Shown here: piece after piece, positions 1-6,830 of the stretch
Layout: each line of letters opens with the position of its first letter
Numbering within the stretch: position 1 is the stretch's first letter
Origin: JBCCRH01 sp039208045
GTDB taxonomy: Bacteria; Bacteroidota; Bacteroidia; Chitinophagales; Saprospiraceae
Length of the DNA stretch: 8,649 bases
Direction of reading: 5' to 3'
Assembly (NCBI GenBank): GCA_039208045.1
Contig: JBCCRH010000264.1
Coordinates: 1-8,649 of the forward strand
Program-made: the position numbers and the translations under genes
Notes under the pieces: generated by a model
What the model was told of the DNA's origin: nothing
The model's input: the letters and a program-made list of their open reading frames with translations, nothing else
The model's database searches: none

Positions 1-78
1 TATATACATATCTATATACTTTAGTGAAACAATTTGCAGATTGATCACTGAAAAAATTCTTTACAAAAAGTATTTGGT

Positions 79-1365
79 ATGTATCTGAAACTAACACGAC
101 TAACTTTTATTGGCCTCTTGTTGATAGGCATTTTTAGCATTTCTGCAAAAGCCCAAGAAAAGGCAAAGGATGAAATAGACCATTCTTATAAGCCTTTGAC
201 GGTAAAGCTCGATAAAGACGGCAATAAGTATATCCGCTTTATCATGTGGCACCAGCTTTGGGTCACCACTAACAATTTATCCGATGAAGATGCAAATACG
301 AGCCTAGAGGTGAGTATTCGTAGATCTCGTTTTTTGGCGTACGCCCAAATTTCTCCCAAGTTCTTGATCTTGACCCACTTTGGTTTGAATGGATTGACGC
401 CAGGTAACCTTACTTCTTTAGGTAACAATGGCAATTCCCCTCAGATGTTCTTACACGATGCCTGGGCAGAATTAAAAGTACTAGATGAGCTATATATTGG
501 TGCTGGCCTACATTACTGGAAGGGGATGACTCGCTTGGCGAATCAAAGTACGCTGAACTTCATGACGCTTGATCAATCCCGTCCTTTTGCTGCTTGGCAC
601 TCGCTCGGTATTACCGATCAGTTTGCGCGTCACTTGGGTATTTATGCCAAAGGGGCCATTGGTAAGTTTGATTATCGTATTGCTTTTAATAATCCTGGGC
701 GCAACCCATTAGGTGCAGGTGCAGACTTTGGTACTAAGGCGAGCACGCTAACCTATGATGGTGCTGCTACACCAGAAACTAGTTCTGGCGATATTACTGG
801 CCGAATGATCATTGAAGGGTATTTCCGCTACAATCTATTCGATACAGAATCTACTAAGCTTCCCTACGCGGTGGGTACTTATTTTGGTAAGAAAAAAGTA
901 TTCGGTATTGGAGCAGGCTTCTTTGCGCACCCTAATGGCATGTTCGATAACGCTACTGGCGAGCACGAAAACGTCTTACACTTTGCGTTGGATGCCTTTG
1001 TAGATATGCCCATTTCACTTGGAGCAGTGAATGCTTATGTCGCTTTCCAAAACTTCGACTATGGCGAAAACTACGTTTCGCGTTGGGCAGGTACTGGTAC
1101 TAATGTGTATGGCCAACTCGGACTCTACTTCAAAGAAGCGAAACTCATGCCTTATTTAGCCTTCCAATCGGGTAGCTATGATGGCTTAGACGAAAATATC
1201 AGTGCACTGGATGTCGGTCTCAACTACTATATCAATGGTCACTTCGCTAAGATTACGCTGGAATACCACCAAATCACTAATGACATTAGAGAGGGTGCTA
1301 TTCTAGATACTGGCGATAATAACACCTTGAGTCAGTTGAGACTCCAGTTGCATGTATTCCTATAA
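79..1365 (+). CDS. Outer-membrane porin-like beta-barrel protein
   Basis: Predicted outer-membrane channel of 428 residues. Residues 1-25 form a typical signal peptide: Lys4/Arg7, a hydrophobic core, then AKA before Gln26 as the likely signal peptidase I site. The mature part has alternating hydrophobic/polar strands rich in Tyr, Phe and Gly (for example KYIRFIMWHQLWV near residue 50 and repeated YF/AYVAFQNFDYG-type segments) and ends in a strand with a penultimate Phe (LQLHVFL), as expected for a BAM-inserted barrel. It resembles phosphate-selective porin O/P-like proteins of Bacteroidota, but I cannot assign a substrate from sequence. It lies 30 bases upstream of the DUF4212 gene on the same strand with no terminator between, so co-transcription with the symporter is likely. 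That suggests a role in bringing small carboxylates across the outer membrane (inference). The ATG at 79 is chosen because it gives an intact signal peptide; no Shine-Dalgarno is visible. Confidence 0.82.
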   Translation: MYLKLTRLTFIGLLLIGIFSISAKAQEKAKDEIDHSYKPLTVKLDKDGNKYIRFIMWHQLWVTTNNLSDEDANTSLEVSIRRSRFLAYAQISPKFLILTHFGLNGLTPGNLTSLGNNGNSPQMFLHDAWAELKVLDELYIGAGLHYWKGMTRLANQSTLNFMTLDQSRPFAAWHSLGITDQFARHLGIYAKGAIGKFDYRIAFNNPGRNPLGAGADFGTKASTLTYDGAATPETSSGDITGRMIIEGYFRYNLFDTESTKLPYAVGTYFGKKKVFGIGAGFFAHPNGMFDNATGEHENVLHFALDAFVDMPISLGAVNAYVAFQNFDYGENYVSRWAGTGTNVYGQLGLYFKEAKLMPYLAFQSGSYDGLDENISALDVGLNYYINGHFAKITLEYHQITNDIREGAILDTGDNNTLSQLRLQLHVFL

Positions 1366-1395
1366 TTTATTGTTAACCTTCTTAATTCTATTCTT

Positions 1396-1653
1396 ATGAG
1401 TGATACAAATTTAAAAGCCTATTGGCGAGAAAACCTGACCTACCTTGCCATTTTGCTATCAGTATGGTTTCTGGTATCCTATGTGTTGGGAATCTTCCTG
1501 GTAGAACCCTTAAATGCCGTACGCTTGGGTGGTGCTAAACTAGGGTTCTGGTTTGCTCAGCAAGGTTCTATCTACGTGTTTGTAGCATTGATCTTCGTGT
1601 ACGTGTACCTAATGAACAAATTGGATAAGAAATACGGCGTAAGTGAGGACTAA
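1396..1653 (+). CDS. DUF4212 sodium/substrate symporter small subunit
   Basis: Small inner-membrane protein of 85 residues with two predicted helices (about residues 15-37 and 57-75). The sequence carries the family signature: an N-terminal YWRENL, then VWFLVSYVLGI, a GG...LGFWFAQQGSIYVFV stretch and a C-terminal MNKLDKKYG. This fits the DUF4212 / 'sodium/substrate symporter small subunit' family, which is nearly always encoded directly upstream of a VC_2705-type sodium:solute symporter, as here (53 bases between the genes). It is analogous in position to YjcH next to ActP in the enterobacterial acs-yjcH-actP operon, although it is a distinct family. Likely role: accessory subunit of the adjacent permease. 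Family assignment is confident; the molecular function of the family is poorly defined. Confidence 0.92.
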   Translation: MSDTNLKAYWRENLTYLAILLSVWFLVSYVLGIFLVEPLNAVRLGGAKLGFWFAQQGSIYVFVALIFVYVYLMNKLDKKYGVSED

Positions 1654-1706
1654 GCTTTAGTTCTTGACAGAATTCAAAATAAAAAAACAAACTAAAACAA
1701 AAGAAA

Positions 1707-3407
1707 ATGAGTGTTCAAACTTGGACTTTTATAATAGTTGGCCTCACCTTTGCGCTCTACATTGGTATTGCTATTTGGGCCAGAGCAGGTTCTACTGCTG
1801 AATTTTATGTAGCAGGTGGTGGTGTTCCGCCTATTGCAAACGGTATGGCAACGGCTGCCGACTGGATGTCTGCTGCTTCCTTTATTTCGATGGCCGGATT
1901 GATCTCCTTTATGGGATATGACGGTGGTGTATTCTTGATGGGCTGGACTGGTGGCTATGTGCTCTTAGCCCTCCTGCTGGCCCCCTATCTCCGAAAATTT
2001 GGCAAGTTTACCGTCCCCGATTTTATCGGTGATCGTTATTACTCTAATGTGGCTCGTACGGTAGCAGTAGTGTGTGCGATCATTGTATCGTTCACCTATG
2101 TAGCTGGCCAGATGCGCGGTGTGGGCGTGGTATTCTCTCGCTTCCTTGAAGTTCCTATTGACATGGGCGTATATATCGGTATGGGTATCGTATTTTTCTA
2201 CGCTGTATTGGGAGGTATGAAAGGAATTACCTACACGCAGGTAGCACAGTATTGTGTATTGATCTTTGCCTATATGGTGCCTGCCATCTTTATTTCTATC
2301 GCGATGACGGGCAATGCGATTCCTCAGCTTGGTTTGTTGGGCGAAGTAACCGATGGGTCTAGCATGGCGCTACTCGACAAATTGGATCAGCTACATACAG
2401 AACTGGGCTTTGCAGAGTACACCTCTGGTACCAAGTCTATGATTGATGTATTCTGTATTACGTTTGCACTAATGGTTGGTACAGCGGGTTTGCCGCACGT
2501 AATTGTGCGTTTCTTCACGGTACCTCGCGTAAAAGATGCGCGGATTTCTGCGGGATGGGCATTGATCTTTATTGCTATCCTTTATACCACTGCACCTGCT
2601 ATTGCCGCTTTTGCGAGAGTAAACTTGATTAACACCGTAAGTAATGCCGAGTACACCTCCATGCCAGAATGGTTTAAAAAATGGGAAGGTACCGGTTTGA
2701 TCAAATACGAAGACAAGAACAAAGATGGAAAGATCCAGTATGTAAATGCTGCTGAAAATAACGAATTGACGATTGATCGCGATATCATGGTATTGGCGAA
2801 TCCTGAAATTGCTAACCTACCTAACTGGGTCATTGCACTGGTTGCAGCTGGTGGTTTGGCGGCCGCCTTATCTACAGCAGCAGGTCTGCTTCTAGTAATT
2901 TCTACCGCTATCTCTCGCGATTTAATCAAGATGCAAATCAAGCCCGATATTTCTGAGAAAGGAGAATTGATGTGGGCACGTATTGGTGCAGCTTTTGCAG
3001 TAGTTGTTGCCGGTTACTTTGGTATAAATCCGCCGGGCTTTGTGGCGGCCACTGTCGCCCTAGCCTTCGGCCTCGCTGCCGCCTCCTTCTTCCCCGCTAT
3101 TGTCCTGGGTATATTCGATAAGCGGATGAATCGCGAAGGAGCTGTGGCGGGTATGATTGTGGGTATCACCCTCATGTTTGGCTACATGGCCGTATACAAG
3201 CTAGGATGGTTTGTAGATGAAGTACCTCCTAAATCAGCTTGGTGGTTCGGCATTTCGCCAGAAGGCTTTGGTACGGTAGCCATGTTTGTCAATCTAATTG
3301 TAGCTTTTGCAGTATCTAGAGCAACCGCTCCTCCTCCAACAGAAGTACAAGATATTGTAGAAAATATCCGTATTCCAGCTGGTGCTGGAGCAGCGCATGC
3401 GCACTAA
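1707..3407 (+). CDS. Sodium:solute symporter, VC_2705 subfamily (ActP-like carboxylate permease)
   Basis: Inner-membrane Na+-coupled transporter of 566 residues, the usual length for the subfamily, with about 13 hydrophobic segments. The SSS (SLC5) signatures are visible: FYVAGGG at residues 33-39, ADWMSAASFISMAG at 51-64, and in a later helix GGLAAALSTAAG at 382-393, whose Ser389-Thr390 pair matches the Na2-site Ser/Thr pair known from PutP. Between two helices is a soluble loop (about residues 305-372) carrying an EF-hand-like DxNxDGxI segment at 336-343, followed by the conserved DRDIMVLANPEIANLPNWV block typical of this subfamily. The tail is Pro/Ala-rich and ends AHAH. The DUF4212 gene directly upstream is the standard partner. 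With acs and a CrbS-like sensor nearby, acetate or another short carboxylate is the most likely substrate; this is inference and close homologues may take propionate or pyruvate. The ATG follows an A-rich leader without a Shine-Dalgarno. Confidence 0.93.
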   Translation: MSVQTWTFIIVGLTFALYIGIAIWARAGSTAEFYVAGGGVPPIANGMATAADWMSAASFISMAGLISFMGYDGGVFLMGWTGGYVLLALLLAPYLRKFGKFTVPDFIGDRYYSNVARTVAVVCAIIVSFTYVAGQMRGVGVVFSRFLEVPIDMGVYIGMGIVFFYAVLGGMKGITYTQVAQYCVLIFAYMVPAIFISIAMTGNAIPQLGLLGEVTDGSSMALLDKLDQLHTELGFAEYTSGTKSMIDVFCITFALMVGTAGLPHVIVRFFTVPRVKDARISAGWALIFIAILYTTAPAIAAFARVNLINTVSNAEYTSMPEWFKKWEGTGLIKYEDKNKDGKIQYVNAAENNELTIDRDIMVLANPEIANLPNWVIALVAAGGLAAALSTAAGLLLVISTAISRDLIKMQIKPDISEKGELMWARIGAAFAVVVAGYFGINPPGFVAATVALAFGLAAASFFPAIVLGIFDKRMNREGAVAGMIVGITLMFGYMAVYKLGWFVDEVPPKSAWWFGISPEGFGTVAMFVNLIVAFAVSRATAPPPTEVQDIVENIRIPAGAGAAHAH

Positions 3408-3440
3408 CCCTCTTATTTGTAATCAACTTTTTCTCGATAC

Positions 3441-3469
3441 AGCAAGATTGGCCTCCGGCCAGTCTTGCT
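3441..3469 (+). repeat. Strong intercistronic hairpin after the symporter gene
   Basis: A near-perfect inverted repeat: 13-base arms AGCAAGATTGGCC (3441-3453) and GGCCAGTCTTGCT (3457-3469) around a 3-base TCC loop, with a single G-U wobble in the RNA. It starts 33 bases after the symporter stop codon. No T-tract follows, so it is not a classical rho-independent terminator. It could act as a partial terminator, an RNA-stabilising 3' structure for the porin-symporter message, or a processing site that sets a different level for the downstream 81-residue gene. The structure is read directly; the function is inferred. Confidence 0.7.
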
Positions 3470-3489
3470 ACTCTTAAACCATCAACACC

Positions 3490-3735
3490 ATGAAACTATT
3501 TCCACTCGGCCGCAAGGCATCTGATCTTTTTGTCACCCTCTATATTTTGGCCACCCTCTTCGGACGATTCTACATCGAACCACAATTGCAAGGGAATATG
3601 TTTGTCTCCTTAGCTTTGGGTGCATTTGCCCTACTTTTCCTATGGGCTATTGTCAAGACCAAGCTTATTAATCCCTCTTATTTTGGGCTTATTCCTACCC
3701 CTGAAGAACGACAGAGTGAGCAGGCGCGAGTGTAA
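3490..3735 (+). CDS. Hypothetical two-helix membrane protein, 81 aa
   Basis: I do not recognise this family. The 81-residue product starts with a short basic stretch (MKLFPLGRK), followed by two hydrophobic segments, about residues 12-28 (LFVTLYILATLFG) and 38-56 (MFVSLALGAFALLFLWAIV), then a soluble tail with GLIPTPEERQSEQARV. No lipobox or cleavable signal peptide is evident. The start ATG follows 'catcaacacc', again without a Shine-Dalgarno. It sits on the same strand as the symporter but is separated from it by a stable hairpin, and it is followed by a palindromic repeat and an intrinsic terminator, so it is probably the last gene of the porin-symporter transcription unit. It occupies the position where some proteobacterial symporter clusters carry DUF294/CBS genes, but it is unrelated to them. 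The coding call is supported by strand, membrane-like composition and its fit between neighbouring structures; a membrane accessory role is only a guess. Confidence 0.7.
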   Translation: MKLFPLGRKASDLFVTLYILATLFGRFYIEPQLQGNMFVSLALGAFALLFLWAIVKTKLINPSYFGLIPTPEERQSEQARV

Positions 3736-3764
3736 CTTTTATCGAGCGTAGTCGAGATAAAGTT
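3734..3764 (+). repeat. Palindromic REP-like element
   Basis: An imperfect inverted repeat overlaps the stop codon of the 81-residue gene: AACTTT (3734-3739), one bulged T, ATC (3741-3743), a 12-base loop, GAT (3756-3758), AAAGTT (3759-3764). On the minus strand its core reads CTCGACTACGCTCGA, which resembles the short dispersed palindromes (TCGACTACGCTC-type) that I recall as frequent in intergenic regions of Bacteroidota genomes. The inverted repeat is seen directly. Membership of a genome-wide repeat family is inference, because only one copy lies in this window. Confidence 0.5.
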
Positions 3765-3777
3765 GGTTAACAAATAG

Positions 3778-3785
3778 TATTTTTG
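3778..3785 (+). promoter_or_regulatory. Candidate Bacteroidota -7 promoter element for the sensor operon
   Basis: TATTTTTG is an exact match to the Bacteroidota sigma-A -7 consensus TAnnTTTG. It lies 62 bases before the ATG of the 69-residue gene. A matching -33 TTTG element about 20 bases upstream is not visible (that region is the palindrome at 3734-3764), which weakens the call. Transcription would be expected to begin around 3789-3792, inside the 5' arm of the following terminator hairpin, so a transcript starting here would escape that terminator. Confidence 0.35.
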
Positions 3786-3823
3786 AGGAAGCCCAAGAAC
3801 TTGTTTCTTACGGCTTCCTTTTT
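3786..3823 (+). terminator. Rho-independent terminator closing the porin-symporter unit
   Basis: AGGAAGCC (3786-3793) pairs with GGCTTCCT (3812-3819). A small internal mismatch follows, then AAGAA (3795-3799) pairs with TTCTT (3805-3809) around a 5-base loop. The stem runs directly into five Ts (3819-3823). This hairpin-plus-T-tract is a standard intrinsic terminator on the + strand, about 50 bases beyond the 81-residue gene and just before the sensor operon. It also argues against the GTG at 3826 as a start for the next gene. Confidence 0.8.
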
Positions 3824-3846
3824 GTGTGGCACCTATACAACAACAA

Positions 3847-4056
3847 ATGGCAGAAAACAAACATCTAAAATTACTAGCACTCTTTTTTATTGCGCTTCTC
3901 CTGTTCAATTACCCCATTATTGGTCTTTTCAGTACTACCGATCGCTTCTTTGGGCTGCCAAGTTTATTCCTCTATATCTTCATTGTCTGGCTTTTTATTA
4001 TTTTGCTAACGCGATGGATGATTGCATCCGATAAAACTACCGATAGCGACCTTTAA
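3847..4056 (+). CDS. Small conserved-type membrane protein preceding the transporter-kinase, 69 aa
   Basis: A 69-residue membrane protein with two predicted helices (about residues 8-28 and 40-60). The spacer between them contains FFGLPSLFLYIF (residues 34-45) and Trp48, and the tail is short and acidic (SDKTTDSDL). From memory, similar tiny proteins with an LFNxP...FGxPxLYxY layout are encoded directly upstream of SLC5-histidine-kinase genes in many bacteria, usually annotated as hypothetical or DUF3311-like; I cannot verify this here. The stop codon lies 7 bases before the kinase ATG, so translational coupling and a physical partnership with the sensor are plausible, mirroring the DUF4212-symporter arrangement upstream. 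I chose the ATG at 3847 over the in-frame GTG at 3826, because the GTG lies only three bases beyond the terminator T-tract and would add the unremarkable residues MAPIQQQ. Confidence 0.75.
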   Translation: MAENKHLKLLALFFIALLLFNYPIIGLFSTTDRFFGLPSLFLYIFIVWLFIILLTRWMIASDKTTDSDL

Positions 4057-4063
4057 TGACAGC

Positions 4064-6787
4064 ATGAGCCCAGGCATCATCATAACCACCTCCATTTTTT
4101 ATATCGGCACTCTCTTTTTGATTGCCTATATCGCCGATCGACGCAGTAAGATGGGAAAGAGCATCGTTTCTAATCCCTTTATTTATGCCCTTTCTCTGGC
4201 TGTATACTGCACCGCTTGGACCTTTTACGGAAGTGTAGGTAGAGCCTCTTCAGCTGGCCTCGGTTTCTTGCCTATCTATATTGGGCCGACCATCTGCGCA
4301 CCGCTCTGGATGATCGTGCTACGCAAGATCATCGTCATTAGTAAAGCGCAACGTATTACTTCTATTGCCGATTTTATTTCCTCCCGCTATGGGAAAAGCA
4401 CGTTCTTGGGAATTCTTGCGACCATCATTGCGGTGCTTGGCATTATCCCCTACATTTCTATCCAACTCAAGGCTATTGCGGTTAGTTTTGACATCCTTTT
4501 GGGAAAAATCCCGACGCTTACTGCACAAGTAGAGACCCCTTTTTATCTCGATTCATCGCTCTACATTGCCATAGCGCTGGCTGTCTTTTCCATCTTATTT
4601 GGTACTCGGAATCTTGATCCTAATGAACGTCACGAAGGCTTAGTAGCGGCGATTGCCTTTGAGTCCTTGCTCAAATTATTCGCTTTTATTGCAGTGGGGG
4701 TATTTGTTACTTTTGGGGTGTATAAGGGCTTTGGCGACCTGTTTAATCAAGCGTACCAATACGATACTATCGTTCGCTTATTTGATTTTGATAATGTAGG
4801 AATTGACAGCTGGGAGTGGTTCTGGCTGGTACTCCTATCGATGTCTGCCATTTTGTTTTTGCCGCGCCAATTTCATGTGGCGGTAGTGGAAAATACCGAT
4901 CCGAAGTTTGTTTCTACTGCGTCGTGGCTATTTCCATTATACCTCTTGCTCATCAATATTTTCGTCATTCCAATTGCTTTGGCAGGGCTGATGAATCTGA
5001 CTGGCACTTCCTATGAGCCGGATACTTTTGTATTGAGTTTGCCTTTACATTTTGGGCAATCGGGTTTAGCCTTACTTGCGGGTATTGGTGGCTTTGCTGC
5101 GGCAACAAGTATGGTGATTGTTGCTGTGATTGCCCTTAGTATTATGATTAGTAATCATCTACTCCTCCCTTCTTTACTTAATGCCAGCTTGATCAAAGAG
5201 CATAGTGCATCTAATCTCTCGCAGCGCCTACTGGGCTTACGCCGCCTTAGTATTGCAGTAGTTATTTTACTCGCCTACGGCTATTTCAAACTAGTGGGTG
5301 AGCGCTATACCTTGGTTTCTATTGGCCTCATCTCATTTACGGCTATTGCTCAGTTTTTACCGGCTATTATCGGCGGCTTATACTGGAAACGTGGAACAAA
5401 ATTAGGGGCTATTGCAGGACTAATTATTGGCTTGTTTACTTGGGGGTTTTGCCTTCCATTTCCGACTTTGGTGGAGTCAGGTATTTTTCCAAGCACCCTA
5501 CTCGAAACTGGCTTTTTAGGCATTGAATGGCTACACCCTTACCATCTATTTGGATCAGAAGGAATGAGTACCATCTCACATGCTGCTTTTTGGAGTCTGT
5601 TGTTTAATAGCCTTGCCTATTTCATAGTTTCCATTTATACCACTCCACAACAGCTAGAAGTAAGCCAAGCAGATATTTTTGTGGATATTTACAAATACCA
5701 ATATGGCGCTGCCAACTATGAAGTAATGCGGCGAAAGGCACGCGTCAAAGACTTACGCATACTACTAGAGCGCTTTTTGGGTATTGGTCGTACTAATCAA
5801 CTTTTCCAAGCCTACGAGTCAACCAATAAGATCGATCTCAGCAGCACTAAAATTGCTGATGCCGAATTAGTCAACTATACCGAAACTCACCTCGCTGGTT
5901 CCATAGGTGCTGCTTCCGCAAAAGTCATCATTGGTTCAGTCTCTAAAGCCGACCCCATCAGCCTCGAAGAGATGTTCAAAATATTAGAGCAGACCAAAGA
6001 AATTATCGAGTATAGCAAGGCATTAGAAAAAAAATCTACCGAACTAGAAAAGACCACCCTACAACTCCAGCAAGCCAATGAACAACTCAAAGAGCTAGAC
6101 TTGCTAAAAGCAGACTTTATCACCACCGTCACCCATGAGCTGCGCACCCCTATGACTTCTATCAAATCTTTATCCAAAATCATTTTGGACCATAAGGACC
6201 TACCAGAAGTAGAAAAAGAACGCTACCTCGGTATTGTCGTCAAAGAATCAGAGCGGATGACGCGCCTAATTAATCAAGTCTTAGACCTAGAAAAGTTGCA
6301 GTCTTTACCTTCTAAATCTACCATACAGCAGGTTGACCTTAAAGAAATTGTCCTAAGCGTAGAAGCTGGGCTACTGGCTCGAATCAACAGGCAACAGATT
6401 GATTACCAAACGCATATATCGGAGCAAGCAATCCCATTTGCTGGTAATTATGATCAGCTCACCCAACTCATTCAAAACCTCTATTCCAATGCTATAAAAT
6501 TTTGCGACAGCAATAAAGGAGCAATAAAAGTGGAGCTACATGCGCTGTCTGATCAGTTCGTATTCAGCATTTGGAATAATGGTGAGCCTATTTCTCCCAA
6601 AGACCAGAAACTCATTTTTGAGAAATTTATACAAGTAACCTCTCAGCAAAGTGGCAAGCCTAAAGGCAGTGGACTTGGCCTATCGATTTGCAAAACCATT
6701 GTAGAACAGCATGGAGGAACGATTAGCGTACACAGCACACCATCGCACGGAACGAGCTTCAAGGTAAGTCTTCCCAAAGGTGACTAA
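4064..6787 (+). CDS. SLC5 transporter-STAC-histidine kinase fusion (CrbS/CbrA-like sensor)
   Basis: Membrane sensor kinase of 907 residues. Residues 1 to about 530 form a multi-helix sodium:solute symporter (SLC5) domain. About 555-640 match the STAC linker found between SLC5 and kinase modules: VKDLRILLERFLGIGR from 561, and LAGSIGAASAKV from 610. A coiled coil at about 640-685 (EKKSTELEKTTLQLQQANEQ) leads into HisKA with phospho-acceptor His691 in THELRTP. The ATPase has an N box at 805-813 (Asn809 in SNAIKF), an atypical G1 box NNGEPI at 838-843, LIFEKF, and the G2 box GSGLGL at 868-873. No PAS domain lies between STAC and HisKA, unlike many CbrA/CrbS proteins, and there is no fused receiver. 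Family members couple substrate binding or transport to kinase activity, and CrbS controls acs in Vibrio and Pseudomonas. The nearby acs and receiver gene suggest the same role here. The ATG at 4064 is preferred; an in-frame TTG at 4022 would add 14 polar residues and overlap the upstream gene. Confidence 0.92.
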   Translation: MSPGIIITTSIFYIGTLFLIAYIADRRSKMGKSIVSNPFIYALSLAVYCTAWTFYGSVGRASSAGLGFLPIYIGPTICAPLWMIVLRKIIVISKAQRITSIADFISSRYGKSTFLGILATIIAVLGIIPYISIQLKAIAVSFDILLGKIPTLTAQVETPFYLDSSLYIAIALAVFSILFGTRNLDPNERHEGLVAAIAFESLLKLFAFIAVGVFVTFGVYKGFGDLFNQAYQYDTIVRLFDFDNVGIDSWEWFWLVLLSMSAILFLPRQFHVAVVENTDPKFVSTASWLFPLYLLLINIFVIPIALAGLMNLTGTSYEPDTFVLSLPLHFGQSGLALLAGIGGFAAATSMVIVAVIALSIMISNHLLLPSLLNASLIKEHSASNLSQRLLGLRRLSIAVVILLAYGYFKLVGERYTLVSIGLISFTAIAQFLPAIIGGLYWKRGTKLGAIAGLIIGLFTWGFCLPFPTLVESGIFPSTLLETGFLGIEWLHPYHLFGSEGMSTISHAAFWSLLFNSLAYFIVSIYTTPQQLEVSQADIFVDIYKYQYGAANYEVMRRKARVKDLRILLERFLGIGRTNQLFQAYESTNKIDLSSTKIADAELVNYTETHLAGSIGAASAKVIIGSVSKADPISLEEMFKILEQTKEIIEYSKALEKKSTELEKTTLQLQQANEQLKELDLLKADFITTVTHELRTPMTSIKSLSKIILDHKDLPEVEKERYLGIVVKESERMTRLINQVLDLEKLQSLPSKSTIQQVDLKEIVLSVEAGLLARINRQQIDYQTHISEQAIPFAGNYDQLTQLIQNLYSNAIKFCDSNKGAIKVELHALSDQFVFSIWNNGEPISPKDQKLIFEKFIQVTSQQSGKPKGSGLGLSICKTIVEQHGGTISVHSTPSHGTSFKVSLPKGD

Positions 6788-6805
6788 AATCATTGATTAA
6801 GATTC

Positions 6806-6830
6806 TGATGAATTATTCGTTATTTCATCA
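6806..6830 (+). other. Weak AT-rich hairpin between kinase and response regulator genes
   Basis: TGATGAA (6806-6812) and TTCATCA (6824-6830) form a 7-base-pair stem with an 11-base loop. There is no T-tract, so it is at best a weak terminator or mRNA end structure for the kinase message. The 108-base gap 6788-6895 also holds TAACTTTA (6839-6846), a 7-of-8 match to the TAnnTTTG -7 consensus with TTCG 19 bases upstream, so the regulator may have its own promoter. Both are low-confidence readings. Confidence 0.3.

Noticed and set aside
1664..1669. TTGACA resembling a sigma70 -35 box before the symporter
   Set aside because: No -10 box lies at the right spacing, and Bacteroidota primary sigma factors use a different consensus.
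2582..2941. 119-codon minus-strand open frame
   Set aside because: It is antisense to the highly conserved symporter segment around the LSTAAG motif; no independent coding evidence.
3826..3846. GTG at 3826 as the start of the small membrane protein
   Set aside because: It lies three bases after the terminator T-tract, and the added residues MAPIQQQ are not family-like; the ATG at 3847 is simpler.
3783..4034. Plus-strand frame overlapping the 69-residue gene
   Set aside because: It begins at the terminator hairpin and its product has no membrane pattern or family features, whereas the alternative frame gives two clean helices and abuts the kinase start.
4022..4063. TTG at 4022 as the kinase start
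   Set aside because: It would overlap the upstream gene by 35 bases and add a polar leader; the ATG at 4064 lies just ahead of the first membrane helix.
5887..6183. 98-codon minus-strand open frame rich in Ser and Cys
   Set aside because: It is antisense to the STAC/coiled-coil/HisKA region of the kinase; the Ser/Cys richness mirrors the opposite strand.
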